NCBI RefSeq assembly: GCF_026013475.1
Contig: NZ_JAPDPH010000003.1
Location: 38,614 to 102,613 of the forward strand
DNA length: 64,000 bases
Reading direction: 5' to 3'
Source of the DNA: Micromonospora yasonensis
Lineage (GTDB): Bacteria; Actinomycetota; Actinomycetes; Mycobacteriales; Micromonosporaceae
Within the stretch, counting starts at the first letter, position 1. Every line of letters begins with the position of its first letter. Under the pieces are notes generated by a model that saw only the letters and a program-made list of their open reading frames with translations, had not been told where the DNA came from and searched no databases. A program made the translations under genes and the position numbers. This document shows positions 44,457-51,621 of this stretch, one piece after another.

Positions 44457-44687
44457 TCAGGCCCTGCGTCGTGTGCCGGCCGGTACGGGCACCGCGCCCC
44501 GCCCGGCCAGGGTGGTCCGCCGGGCCAGCCGCCACGCCGCCACCCCCGCGACGACGAGGGCCACGACACCGAGCACCGCGACCGGCACGGACAGGCCGGC
44601 GCTGACCAGCAGCAGGACGAGGTCCCCGAGCGCGACCAGCATCCACAGTGCCAGCCGGGGACCGGTGTCCTTGTGTCGGTGATTCAT
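44457..44687 (-). CDS. Small two-helix membrane protein
   Basis: A protein of 76 residues with two hydrophobic segments (about 12-31 and 33-52) and a basic C-terminal tail (RRTTLAGRG, RRR). Function unknown. The ATG at 44687 follows a perfect AAGGAGG at 44694-44700, which supports it as a real gene despite its size. The ribosome site overlaps the 3' arm of a hairpin at 44697-44738, so translation could be controlled by RNA folding. Confidence 0.7.
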   Translation of the reverse strand: MNHRHKDTGPRLALWMLVALGDLVLLLVSAGLSVPVAVLGVVALVVAGVAAWRLARRTTLAGRGAVPVPAGTRRRA

Positions 44688-44696
44688 GTCGTACCT

Positions 44697-44738
44697 CCTT
44701 CCGTCGTCGCCGGGTTCAATACCCCGGACGACGGAAGG
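44697..44738 (-). promoter_or_regulatory. Hairpin overlapping the ribosome site of the 76-residue protein gene
   Basis: On the minus-strand RNA, CCTTCCGTCGT plus CCGGG pairs with CCCGG plus ACGACGGAAGG (2-nt bulge), and the 3' arm runs into the AAGGAGG at 44694-44700. It lies 40 nt after the kinase stop, so it could be that gene's terminator, a translational control element, or both. Confidence 0.5.
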
Positions 44739-44777
44739 CCATGCGAGCCGGTTTCGCGACGGCGGGATTCCCTCAGT

Positions 44778-46727
44778 TCACCGGTCGGGCTTGAAGTGCT
44801 TGATGATGACGTCCCAGTCGGCCAGGCTGGCGTTCCAGGCGCTGACCGGAACCTCCCAGCGCAGCGCGTAGCCCCGGTTGCTGGCGGTGGCCACACCCCG
44901 GTTACGGACGTGGAGGCGGACCCCATCCTTCCGTGTCTCGAACCAGTCCCAGTCCGCACAGGTCCGGTACCAGTCGCAGCGCTGGATGTCGATGTACTTG
45001 TAGTCGGTGACGTAGTTCTTGCGCGCCGATTCCTTGCTCTTCCAGTCGGCGACCGCGTCCTTCTCCGGCGAGTTGGTCCACTGGATGAACAACACCCGCT
45101 TGGCGCCACCGATCTCGTACAGGGTGACGGAGTCGGAGCCGACCCGCGACCTCCATCCCTTCGGGGTCGGCACCTCGAACCCGTTCGGTCCCGTGAACAT
45201 CTGCCAGCCCGCCGGCAGGGCGTTCGGGTCGGTGGACGGGGTGGCCGAGGGTGTCGGGCTGGGCGTGGCGCTGCTCGGCGCGGCCGTGGTGGGCGCGGCG
45301 CTGGTCGGCGCCGGGGCCGACGAGTTGGCCCCCGTCGGCTGCCCGCCGCCGTCGCCCTTGTCGTCGCTGGTCAGCAGCGGCACCGCCACCACCAGACCGA
45401 TCAGCAGCACCGCGACCAGCGCGCCGATCAGCAGGTTGCGGCGGTTGCGCTCCGGCTTCGTAGCCGGGACGACCGCGGCCCGACCGGTCGACGGCGCCGG
45501 ACTGACCGGCGCGGCCAGGACGGAGGTCGGGTTCTTCGGCGGGTCCGGCGGGGTGTCCTGGACGGCCGGCGCGTCGTCCACCCGCGTCTCGTCGAGCGCG
45601 GGGGCGGCGTCGTCCACCCGGGTGTCGTCGGCGGCAGGCTGTGGCGCCGCGTCGAGCTTCGTGGTCGGCTCGGCGGACGGCGGGCTGACCTTCGCGGTCG
45701 GCGTCGCGTCGGCGGTGTCGGGGGCCTTGGCCGCGGCGGCCGCCCCAGCGGCCGCCGCCGTACCCGGGGCGAACGTGCGCGGGCCGGACGGCCGCGCGGC
45801 CCGGCCGTCGACCGGACGCGGCGCCGGCACCAGCGGCGGGCGCGGCTCGCGCGGACCGTTCGGCCCCGGCCGACGTACGCCGTCCAGCAGCGAGATGCTC
45901 TTCGCCCGGCGGCCGGTGGCCTTGCGCAGCAGCCGCTCCGCCACCTCGGCGTTGATCCGGTCGTTCGGGTCCTTGCGCAGCAGGCCCTGAAGGACCGGCT
46001 TGAGCGGCCCGGCGTTCTTCGGCGGCGGCAGCGGCTCGGTGGCCAGCGCGGCCAGGGTGGCGATCGCCGACGGCCGGGCGTACGGCGACTTGCCCTCCAC
46101 CGCGGCGTAGAGCGTCGCGCCCAGCGACCAGAGGTCGGCCTCCGGGCCCGCCGTGCCGTCCCGCGCCCGCTCCGGCGCGATGTACGCGGGCGAGCCGAGC
46201 ACCATGCCGGTCCGGGTGACGTTCGGGTCGCCCGGGATGGTGGCCAGGCCGAAGTCGGTGAGCACCACCCGGCCGTCGTTGCCGAGCAGCACGTTGCCCG
46301 GCTTCACGTCGCGGTGCATGATGCCGGCCTTGTGCGCGGCCTTCAGGGCGCCCAGCACCCCGAGGCCGATCTCGACGGCCTTCGCCGGCGACACCGGGCC
46401 GTCCTCGGCGATGGTGTCCTGCAAGGACTTGGACGGCACGTACTCCATGACGATCCACGGGTCGCCGTCGGTACGCAGCACGTCGAAGATGCGGACCACG
46501 TTGATGTTGTTGAGGCGGGCGATCGCCCGCGCCTCCCGCAGCGAGCGCTCGCGCATCTCGCGGCGTTCCTCGGGGGTGAGGCTGGGCGGCGGGACCAGTT
46601 CCTTGATTGCCACGTCCCGGTGCAGCACCTCGTCACGCGCTTTCCACACCCGACCCATGCCGCCTTGGCCGAGCGGCGAGATGAGCCGGTACCGGTCGGC
46701 GATAAGTTGGGGAAGCGCGTCAGACAT
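44778..46727 (-). CDS. Membrane-anchored Ser/Thr protein kinase (PknB type) with extracellular domain
   Basis: A protein of 649 residues. The kinase domain is at about 10-270: glycine loop GQGGMGRVWKA, Lys 42 (VAIKEL), catalytic HRDVKPGN (138-145), DFG 158-160 and APE in YIAPERA. A long Pro/Ala/Asp linker with repeated TRVDDAP/DDTRVDDA words follows, then one membrane helix at about 431-452, a Thr/Ser/Pro-rich spacer, and an extracellular domain of about 130 residues (485-649) with two cysteines (RCDWYRTCADWDW), not PASTA repeats. The sensor ligand is unknown. The ATG at 46727 has TACCGT 7 nt upstream. It is divergent from accE. Confidence 0.93.
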   Translation of the reverse strand: MSDALPQLIADRYRLISPLGQGGMGRVWKARDEVLHRDVAIKELVPPPSLTPEERREMRERSLREARAIARLNNINVVRIFDVLRTDGDPWIVMEYVPSKSLQDTIAEDGPVSPAKAVEIGLGVLGALKAAHKAGIMHRDVKPGNVLLGNDGRVVLTDFGLATIPGDPNVTRTGMVLGSPAYIAPERARDGTAGPEADLWSLGATLYAAVEGKSPYARPSAIATLAALATEPLPPPKNAGPLKPVLQGLLRKDPNDRINAEVAERLLRKATGRRAKSISLLDGVRRPGPNGPREPRPPLVPAPRPVDGRAARPSGPRTFAPGTAAAAGAAAAAKAPDTADATPTAKVSPPSAEPTTKLDAAPQPAADDTRVDDAAPALDETRVDDAPAVQDTPPDPPKNPTSVLAAPVSPAPSTGRAAVVPATKPERNRRNLLIGALVAVLLIGLVVAVPLLTSDDKGDGGGQPTGANSSAPAPTSAAPTTAAPSSATPSPTPSATPSTDPNALPAGWQMFTGPNGFEVPTPKGWRSRVGSDSVTLYEIGGAKRVLFIQWTNSPEKDAVADWKSKESARKNYVTDYKYIDIQRCDWYRTCADWDWFETRKDGVRLHVRNRGVATASNRGYALRWEVPVSAWNASLADWDVIIKHFKPDR

Positions 46728-46734
46728 CGCTGAG

Positions 46735-46740
46735 ACGGTA
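46735..46740 (-). promoter_or_regulatory. -10 box of the kinase gene, probable leaderless transcript
   Basis: TACCGT on the minus strand ends 7 nt before the ATG at 46727. Confidence 0.45.
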
Positions 46741-46806
46741 CCCGGCTGCTCCGACGCGCACACCGCCGGCACGCCACTGTGCGGCGTAGGTCAAGTTCTC
46801 GACGCG

Positions 46807-46812
46807 TACCCT
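46807..46812 (+). promoter_or_regulatory. -10 box of accE, probable leaderless transcript
   Basis: TACCCT ends 6 nt before the ATG at 46819. Confidence 0.45.
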
Positions 46813-46818
46813 GGGGCC

Positions 46819-47031
46819 ATGTCTGCCGAAGAGCCGCTGTTCCGGATCGTCCGCGGGGTGCCCACCGCCGAGGAGCTGGCCGCGCTGGTCGGCGCGATCG
46901 TCGTGCGGACCCGGCCCACCGCCGCCCCCGCGCCGGCCCCCGTCTCGCACTGGGCGCGCAGCGCCCGCCCGGTCGGCGCGGCGCTGGCCACCGGTCCGGG
47001 CGCGTGGCGCGCCGCCGGCCTCCCCCGCTGA
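46819..47031 (+). CDS. accE: Acyl-CoA carboxylase epsilon subunit
   Basis: A small protein of 70 residues with the family ending and core: LFRIVRGVPTAEELAALVGAIVVRT, then a Pro/Ala linker, then a short aromatic C-terminus with WARSARP and the final WRAAGLPR. In Streptomyces and mycobacteria this subunit bridges the alpha and beta subunits and raises activity. The gene normally sits right after the beta subunit gene; here the beta gene (accB) is at 37348-38931 and the alpha gene at 55553. It has its own leaderless-type promoter, which fits separate transcription. Confidence 0.88.
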   Translation: MSAEEPLFRIVRGVPTAEELAALVGAIVVRTRPTAAPAPAPVSHWARSARPVGAALATGPGAWRAAGLPR

Positions 47032-47124
47032 CCGTTCCTCGGGTACGCGCCGGGGCTGCCGGTATTCCGTTCGAGCCATTAGCCTCACTCAGGGAGATGG
47101 CGCGGTGACGGACAGGGAGGGTCG

Positions 47125-47577
47125 ATGATCCCCGAGGAGAACCAGCCTGCGGGTTGGCTGCGTGGCTACGGCGGCATTGAGGCCGACATCCGACAGATGC
47201 GCGAGTTCGCCGACCGGCTCCAGGACGAGGTCACGCGCAACTACGCCCCGCACCTGTCGTACATCGCCGACGACATGAAGGCGAAGATCCCCGACCCGGC
47301 CGACGCCTTCGTCGAGCTGGTGCAGTTCCTCCAGGCGCATCACGAGACCCAGACGGCGGCCGCCCAGGTGGTCTGGGGCATGGTCCCCGCCACCGGCCAC
47401 CTCGCCGAGGCCGCCGGCCTCATCGCCAGCAAGTACCAGCACTCCGACGCCTTCACCGCGGCCCGCGTCGCCGACGTCGAGCGGGCGCTCGCCCGGCCGA
47501 CCACGACCGCGCCGCGTCCCACACCGCCGCTGCACGACCCGACCGGACCGGAAAACGGGCCGGTGGTGCTGCCGTGA
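47125..47577 (+). CDS. Small helical protein with YxxxD, type VII secretion substrate-like
   Basis: A protein of 150 residues. Residues 15-110 are predicted by eye as two or three long helices with regular hydrophobic spacing (ADIRQMREFADRLQDEVTRNY, ADAFVELVQFLQAHHETQTAAAQVVWGM, HLAEAAGLIASKYQHSD). A Trp-Gly at 84-85 and YQHSD at 104-108 fit the YxxxD/E export signal that follows the helix hairpin in WXG100/PE-type ESX substrates. The C-terminal 35 residues are Pro-rich. The ATG follows ACAGGGAGGG. The stop overlaps the GTG of the next gene in GTGA. Likely the signal-carrying partner of the 465-residue protein; this is an inference. Confidence 0.6.
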   Translation: MIPEENQPAGWLRGYGGIEADIRQMREFADRLQDEVTRNYAPHLSYIADDMKAKIPDPADAFVELVQFLQAHHETQTAAAQVVWGMVPATGHLAEAAGLIASKYQHSDAFTAARVADVERALARPTTTAPRPTPPLHDPTGPENGPVVLP

Positions 47578-48971
47578 TCGAACGGGGTAGCGGCCGCACC
47601 AGGGGAATCACCGACTGGCGACTGATGGACGTGCACAGCATGTGGGCGTGCCTGCAGGACCAGGACACCACCGGGCAGTGGAAGCAGGTCGCCGGCTGGC
47701 GCAAGGTCTACGACCTCGCCCTGGCTCACCTCGGCCGCCTCCGGGAGTACCGGCGCGGGCTCGCCGAGGCGTGGCCGCCGGAGACCAACGCCGCCGCCCG
47801 GGCGTACATCGGCGAGCTGGACCAGCTCATCGACAAGGTGCAACGCACCCACGACGCCGCCGCCGCGAACTACGACGCGCTCGCCGCCGCCACCCGCGCC
47901 ATCGGCAGCGCCCGCGCCGAACTCAAGCCGATCCACGACGAGTACGCGGCGAAGCTCCAGCAGAAGCAGGCGTACGAGGAGATCCTCGCCGACCCGAAGG
48001 CGGTGGCGGGCAGCCGCCTGCCCGCGCGGCCGCCAGTCACGGACGCGGACCTGGAGCGGCTGAACGATCGGGCGCGGGGGTTGATGGCGGGGTTGAGCGG
48101 CGAACTCCAGCAAGCCCAAGCCATGCTCCGCCAGCCTCCACCCAAGCCAAATTTCCGCAGGCAGCCAGATGAGGGTGATTCGACGGGCAGCTCAAGCCAG
48201 ATGCCCGTCATTCCGCCCATCGTGCCTGTACCGACAACGGTCGAAGCGCCAGCAGCCCGCCGGGAAGCCGTGTCACTCAAGCCCTCTGCACCTTTGACAG
48301 GACCAGCGATTGGATCAGGGCCGATCCTCGGTGGAGCAGGACCTGGTCTCGTTCCAGCACCTGCTAGCCCGGCACCGGCCGCCACTCCACCCTCAACACC
48401 CGGCCAGCCGCTCGGGCCGCCCGTACCGCCACCCCTGCCCCACCGGCCAAAGGCGCCTGCTTCGGCACGGATATCAGACCCAGGGCGTGGACAGCTTAGT
48501 CCTCTCGAGAATCCGTCGAATGGGGTCGGAAACGGCCCGCCACACGGGCCACTTCGCCCGCTCCCGCCTGGAGGGCTCATAGGCGGAGCGCCCGCCTCTG
48601 GGATCGGGCAACCGGGCAGCAAGGGACCTACGCCTCGCCGGGTTAATCCGATTGGCGGCGTAATCGGCGGCGGAGGTGCTGGCACTGCTCCCAGCGGTGC
48701 GGCTGGATCCCGGCCCGGATCAGGTCGCGCTTCCCAATTCGGTCCACACGATGGCCTGCCCCCGATTGGCGGGGCCCGGGGCATGGGCCCACAAGGAGCA
48801 GCCGCCAGCCCTCCTGGGCAAACAAGCCGCAATTTGCCTAACGAAGGCCAGTCCCGCCCCTGGGACCCCGACCATCCGTGGGAAGTTGACAAGGGCGTCG
48901 CTCCAGTGATGCGGCCTCCGGATGATGGTGGTCCTATCGATCCTGGGCCGACTATCGGCATTGATCGGTGA
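47574..48971 (+). CDS. PPE/EspB-like helical protein with Pro/Gly-rich tail
   Basis: A protein of 465 residues. Residues 1-190 are a long-helix domain with conserved tryptophans (WACLQDQDTTGQWKQVAGW) and heptad-like stretches (ARAYIGELDQLIDKVQRTHDAAAANYDALAAATRA). From about 195 the chain is disordered, rich in Pro, Gly and Ala, ending with SRPWDPDHPWEVDKGVAPVM, an ending seen in actinomycete type VII-associated proteins. No YxxxD/E of its own is evident, as in PPE proteins that rely on their PE partner. It is coupled to both neighbours by GTGA overlaps. The composition changes near 48100: the tail-coding part is clearly lower in GC than the helical part. Confidence 0.6.
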   Translation: MIERGSGRTRGITDWRLMDVHSMWACLQDQDTTGQWKQVAGWRKVYDLALAHLGRLREYRRGLAEAWPPETNAAARAYIGELDQLIDKVQRTHDAAAANYDALAAATRAIGSARAELKPIHDEYAAKLQQKQAYEEILADPKAVAGSRLPARPPVTDADLERLNDRARGLMAGLSGELQQAQAMLRQPPPKPNFRRQPDEGDSTGSSSQMPVIPPIVPVPTTVEAPAARREAVSLKPSAPLTGPAIGSGPILGGAGPGLVPAPASPAPAATPPSTPGQPLGPPVPPPLPHRPKAPASARISDPGRGQLSPLENPSNGVGNGPPHGPLRPLPPGGLIGGAPASGIGQPGSKGPTPRRVNPIGGVIGGGGAGTAPSGAAGSRPGSGRASQFGPHDGLPPIGGARGMGPQGAAASPPGQTSRNLPNEGQSRPWDPDHPWEVDKGVAPVMRPPDDGGPIDPGPTIGIDR

Positions 48972-49690
48972 ACCTGATTAATCTGGCCATTTCCCAGATG
49001 GCCGTCACACTATCAGCGGCTCTGGCTGTAGCCCTCCTTCCAACCGCCGTCGCTATCCCAAGAGATGACTCCATAGGGCCCAATCAAGTACGAGGCAGGC
49101 AATGGCATTTGCAGTACCTAGATGCAGCAAGGGCTCATCGAATTAGCCGAGGAGAAGGCGTCGTCGTCGCCTTAGAAGACACGCGGATTTATAACCACCC
49201 AGACTTGGACGGAAACGTTCTCCCAAGCGCCGACATCATCGGCTCCGGAGGCAACAGCCGGCAGGAGCCATCCAGCCACGGAACGCTTATGGCCGGGCTG
49301 ATCGCAGCCCACGGGCAAGGTGGAAACAAGGGCGCTCTCGGGATCGCCCCCCAAGCGAAAGTCCTACCCGTTCGCGTCCAACCTGATATCGAACAAGGCA
49401 GCAGTGACCTCCTCGCAGCTGGGATCGAGTGGGCTACTGCGAATCATGCCGATGTAATTAGCATTTCGTCGGTTGCCGGGGCGAGCGTTCGCCTTCAACG
49501 GGCGGTGAAGGCGGCACTCGAGGCCAACATCGTTGTAGTGGCAGCGGCAGGCAACCAACCCGGAGATCTGAGCGTTGGCTATCCGGCGTCGGAAAGAGGT
49601 GTCATCGCCGTCGGCGGCTGTAATCAAACAGGCGTACACGCCTCAGTGTCAGTTACAGGTCAGGAAATCGATGTGGTTGCACCGGCGGTC
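48120..49690. other. Lower-GC mosaic segment across two coupled genes
   Basis: Hand counts of 60-base rows give about 52-60% GC (48121: 60%, 48961: 52%, 49081: 52%, 49441: 55%), rising to 63% at 49681 and 72% at 49741. Codons such as TTA, GTA, ATA and GCA, rare elsewhere in the window, appear here. Both reading frames pass through the edges unbroken. This looks like a segment exchanged by homologous recombination with a donor of lower GC. Confidence 0.7.
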
Positions 49691-50122
49691 GACATCTACA
49701 GCACCAGCTACGACGGCAAGTACTCGAAGGGCACCGGCACGTCGAGTGCCACGGCGATCGTGGCCGGGGCTGCCGCGCTCATCCGGTCCAAGTACCCCGA
49801 TCTCCCGGCCGAGGAGGTCGCGCATCGCCTGACCGCCACCGCGATCGACAAGGGCCCGCCCGGCCGGGACGACGAGTACGGCTACGGCGTCATCGACCTG
49901 GTCGCCGCCCTCACCGCGGACGTGCCGCCGCTGGGCTTCGAGTCGTCGGACGTAACCGCGCCCGCTCCGACCAGGGCCGAACAGGCGGGCGGCGGTGGCG
50001 ACGACGGGGCGACCGCGCGCGGGCTGGCAACGTTGGGTGTGCTGGTGGCGGCGGGCGGCGGGTATCTCGTCTGGCGGCGGCGTCGCCGTGCCGACGATCC
50101 GCCGCCCCGGATCAGCCGGTAG
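48968..50122 (+). CDS. Mycosin-like subtilase (type VII secretion-associated serine protease)
   Basis: A protein of 384 residues. A signal sequence covers about 1-30. The S8 catalytic set is D71 (ALEDTRIYNHPDL), H104 (SSHGTLMAG), oxyanion N196 (AAAGNQPG) and S259 (GTGTSSATAIVAG). The Gly after Asp-Thr in the usual DTG is Arg here. An Ala/Gly linker leads to a C-terminal membrane helix at about 352-370 and a basic tail (WRRRRRADD), the layout of mycosins, which face outside and are needed for ESX secretion. The GTG overlaps the preceding stop in GTGA. No EccB/C/D/E genes are in the window. The first two-thirds of the gene are in lower-GC DNA, the rest in normal DNA. Confidence 0.85.
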   Translation: MNLINLAISQMAVTLSAALAVALLPTAVAIPRDDSIGPNQVRGRQWHLQYLDAARAHRISRGEGVVVALEDTRIYNHPDLDGNVLPSADIIGSGGNSRQEPSSHGTLMAGLIAAHGQGGNKGALGIAPQAKVLPVRVQPDIEQGSSDLLAAGIEWATANHADVISISSVAGASVRLQRAVKAALEANIVVVAAAGNQPGDLSVGYPASERGVIAVGGCNQTGVHASVSVTGQEIDVVAPAVDIYSTSYDGKYSKGTGTSSATAIVAGAAALIRSKYPDLPAEEVAHRLTATAIDKGPPGRDDEYGYGVIDLVAALTADVPPLGFESSDVTAPAPTRAEQAGGGGDDGATARGLATLGVLVAAGGGYLVWRRRRRADDPPPRISR

Positions 50123-50125
50123 CGT
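50120..50125 (+). promoter_or_regulatory. -10 box of maf, overlapping the mycosin stop codon
   Basis: TAGCGT ends 7 nt before the GTG at 50133; its first three bases are the mycosin stop codon. Confidence 0.4.
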
Positions 50126-50132
50126 CGGTGGG

Positions 50133-50789
50133 GTGTTGACCTCCGTACCGCTGCGCCTCGTGCTCGCCTCGCAGAGTCCCGCCCGCCGCAAGCTGCTCCA
50201 GGCCGCCGGGATCGAACCCGACGTGCTGGTCAGCGGTGTTGACGAGTCGCAGGTGGTCAGTGACCAGGCGGAGGAGTTGTGCCTGGCGCTGGCCCGGCTG
50301 AAGGCGCAGGCGGTGCTGGGCCGGCTGCGCTCCACGCCGGACGAGCGGACGTTGGTGCTGGGCTGCGACTCGGTGCTGGCGTTCGACGGGGAGATCCTGG
50401 GCAAGCCGGCGGACGCGGCGGACGCCACCCGGCGGTGGCAGCGGATGCGTGGGCGCAGCGGGGTGCTGCACACCGGGCACTGCCTGATCGACGTGCTCCA
50501 CGAGTCGCGAGCGGAGGCGGTCGCGTCGACCACGGTGCATTTTGCCGACATCAGCGACGCGGAGATCGCCGCGTACGTGGCGACGGGCGAGCCGTTGGCG
50601 GTGGCCGGGGCGTTCACCATCGACGGGCTGGGCGCCGCGTTCCTGACCGGCATCGAGGGCGATCCGGGGACGGTGGTGGGCCTCTCCCTGCCGCTGCTGC
50701 GCAGTCTTCTCGCCGAACTGGAACTGAGTGTCACCGATCTGTGGACGAAGGTCGCGCCGGGGGGCCAGGAGATCGAGCATCTCGGCTAA
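50133..50789 (+). CDS. maf: Maf-family nucleoside triphosphate pyrophosphatase
   Basis: Hydrolyses modified or pyrimidine nucleoside triphosphates to monophosphates, a house-cleaning role. The 218-residue product has LVLASQSPARRKLLQAAGI at the N-terminus, the SGVDES motif, LGCDSVLAFDGEILGKP and GDPGTVVGLSL. In many actinomycetes maf lies between the acyl-CoA carboxylase genes (accE upstream, accA downstream), and that is still true here, with extra genes added. GTG 50133 is preferred because of the -10-like TAGCGT; TTG at 50136 is an alternative. Confidence 0.93.
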   Translation: MLTSVPLRLVLASQSPARRKLLQAAGIEPDVLVSGVDESQVVSDQAEELCLALARLKAQAVLGRLRSTPDERTLVLGCDSVLAFDGEILGKPADAADATRRWQRMRGRSGVLHTGHCLIDVLHESRAEAVASTTVHFADISDAEIAAYVATGEPLAVAGAFTIDGLGAAFLTGIEGDPGTVVGLSLPLLRSLLAELELSVTDLWTKVAPGGQEIEHLG

Positions 50790-50792
50790 CGT
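50787..50792 (+). promoter_or_regulatory. -10 box of the O-methyltransferase gene, overlapping the maf stop
   Basis: TAACGT ends 6 nt before the ATG at 50799; its first three bases are the maf stop codon. Confidence 0.4.
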
Positions 50793-50798
50793 CCGATC

Positions 50799-51452
50799 AT
50801 GAGCACGAAGCCGTTGCCGCTGACCCCGGAACTGCACGCCTACCTCGTGGCGCACGGATCGACCCCGGACGAGGTCGTCCGCGAACTGGCCGAGGAGACA
50901 CGGGCGGCCCTGCCCGCGCAGGCGGAGATGCAGGTCGCCCCGGAGCAGGCCGCGTTCCTGACCTTCCTCACCCGGCTGCTCGGTGTGCGGCAGGCCGTCG
51001 AGGTCGGCACGTTCACCGGGCTCTCCTCGTTGGCCATCGCCCGTGGGCTGACCGAGGGCGGCCGGCTGACCTGCTTCGACATCTCCGAGGAGTACACCGG
51101 CATCGCCCGGCGTTACTGGGCGCGGGCCGGCGTGCAGGACCGGATCGAGCTGCGTATCGGCCCGGCCGCGGAGACGCTGCGGGAACTGCCCCGGGAGCGG
51201 TACCTGGACTTCGCGTTCATCGACGCGGACAAGGTCGGCTACCCAATCTACTGGGACGAGTTGGTGCCCCGGGTGCGGCCGGGCGGGGTCATCGCGGTGG
51301 ACAACACGTTGCGCGGCGGCCGGGTGCTCGCCCCGCAGAACGCCGACGATCGCGCCATCGCCGCGTTCAACGACGAGATCCTCGCCGACGTCCGCGTCGA
51401 CGTGGTCATGCTCCCGATCGCCGACGGCGTGACCCTCGCCCGCGTGCGCTGA
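50799..51452 (+). CDS. O-methyltransferase, caffeoyl-CoA/catechol type
   Basis: A SAM-dependent enzyme of 217 residues. Motifs are AVEVGTFTGLSSLAIARGL (SAM site), LTCFDISEEYTGIARRYW, FAFIDADKVGYPIYWDEL with the metal-binding Asp region, and GGVIAVDNTLRGGRV with Asp-Asn as further metal ligands. These define the metal-dependent family-3 O-methyltransferases. Substrate unknown. It starts 9 nt after maf and has its own -10-like box. The 169 nt after it hold no gene. Confidence 0.9.
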   Translation: MSTKPLPLTPELHAYLVAHGSTPDEVVRELAEETRAALPAQAEMQVAPEQAAFLTFLTRLLGVRQAVEVGTFTGLSSLAIARGLTEGGRLTCFDISEEYTGIARRYWARAGVQDRIELRIGPAAETLRELPRERYLDFAFIDADKVGYPIYWDELVPRVRPGGVIAVDNTLRGGRVLAPQNADDRAIAAFNDEILADVRVDVVMLPIADGVTLARVR

Positions 51453-51621
51453 GGCCACTCGGGATGCGGCATAGCGGGGCTTCCGGCCGGCGGAAAGGCC
51501 GACCTGCGGCAAGGGGAGCGGATCAAGCGCGGCCACCGCGCCGGCGCGACCGGGCGGCTCGGCGCCGGCGGTGGGCGGGAAGAGTTGGCCCGTCGACCCC
51601 GGCCCCGGCCGGGCTGGGCGG

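Noticed and set aside
47032..50122. Prophage or integrative element carrying the secretion-like cassette
   Set aside because: No integrase, tRNA, direct-repeat ends or transposase; the lower-GC block ends within genes, which suits homologous exchange better.
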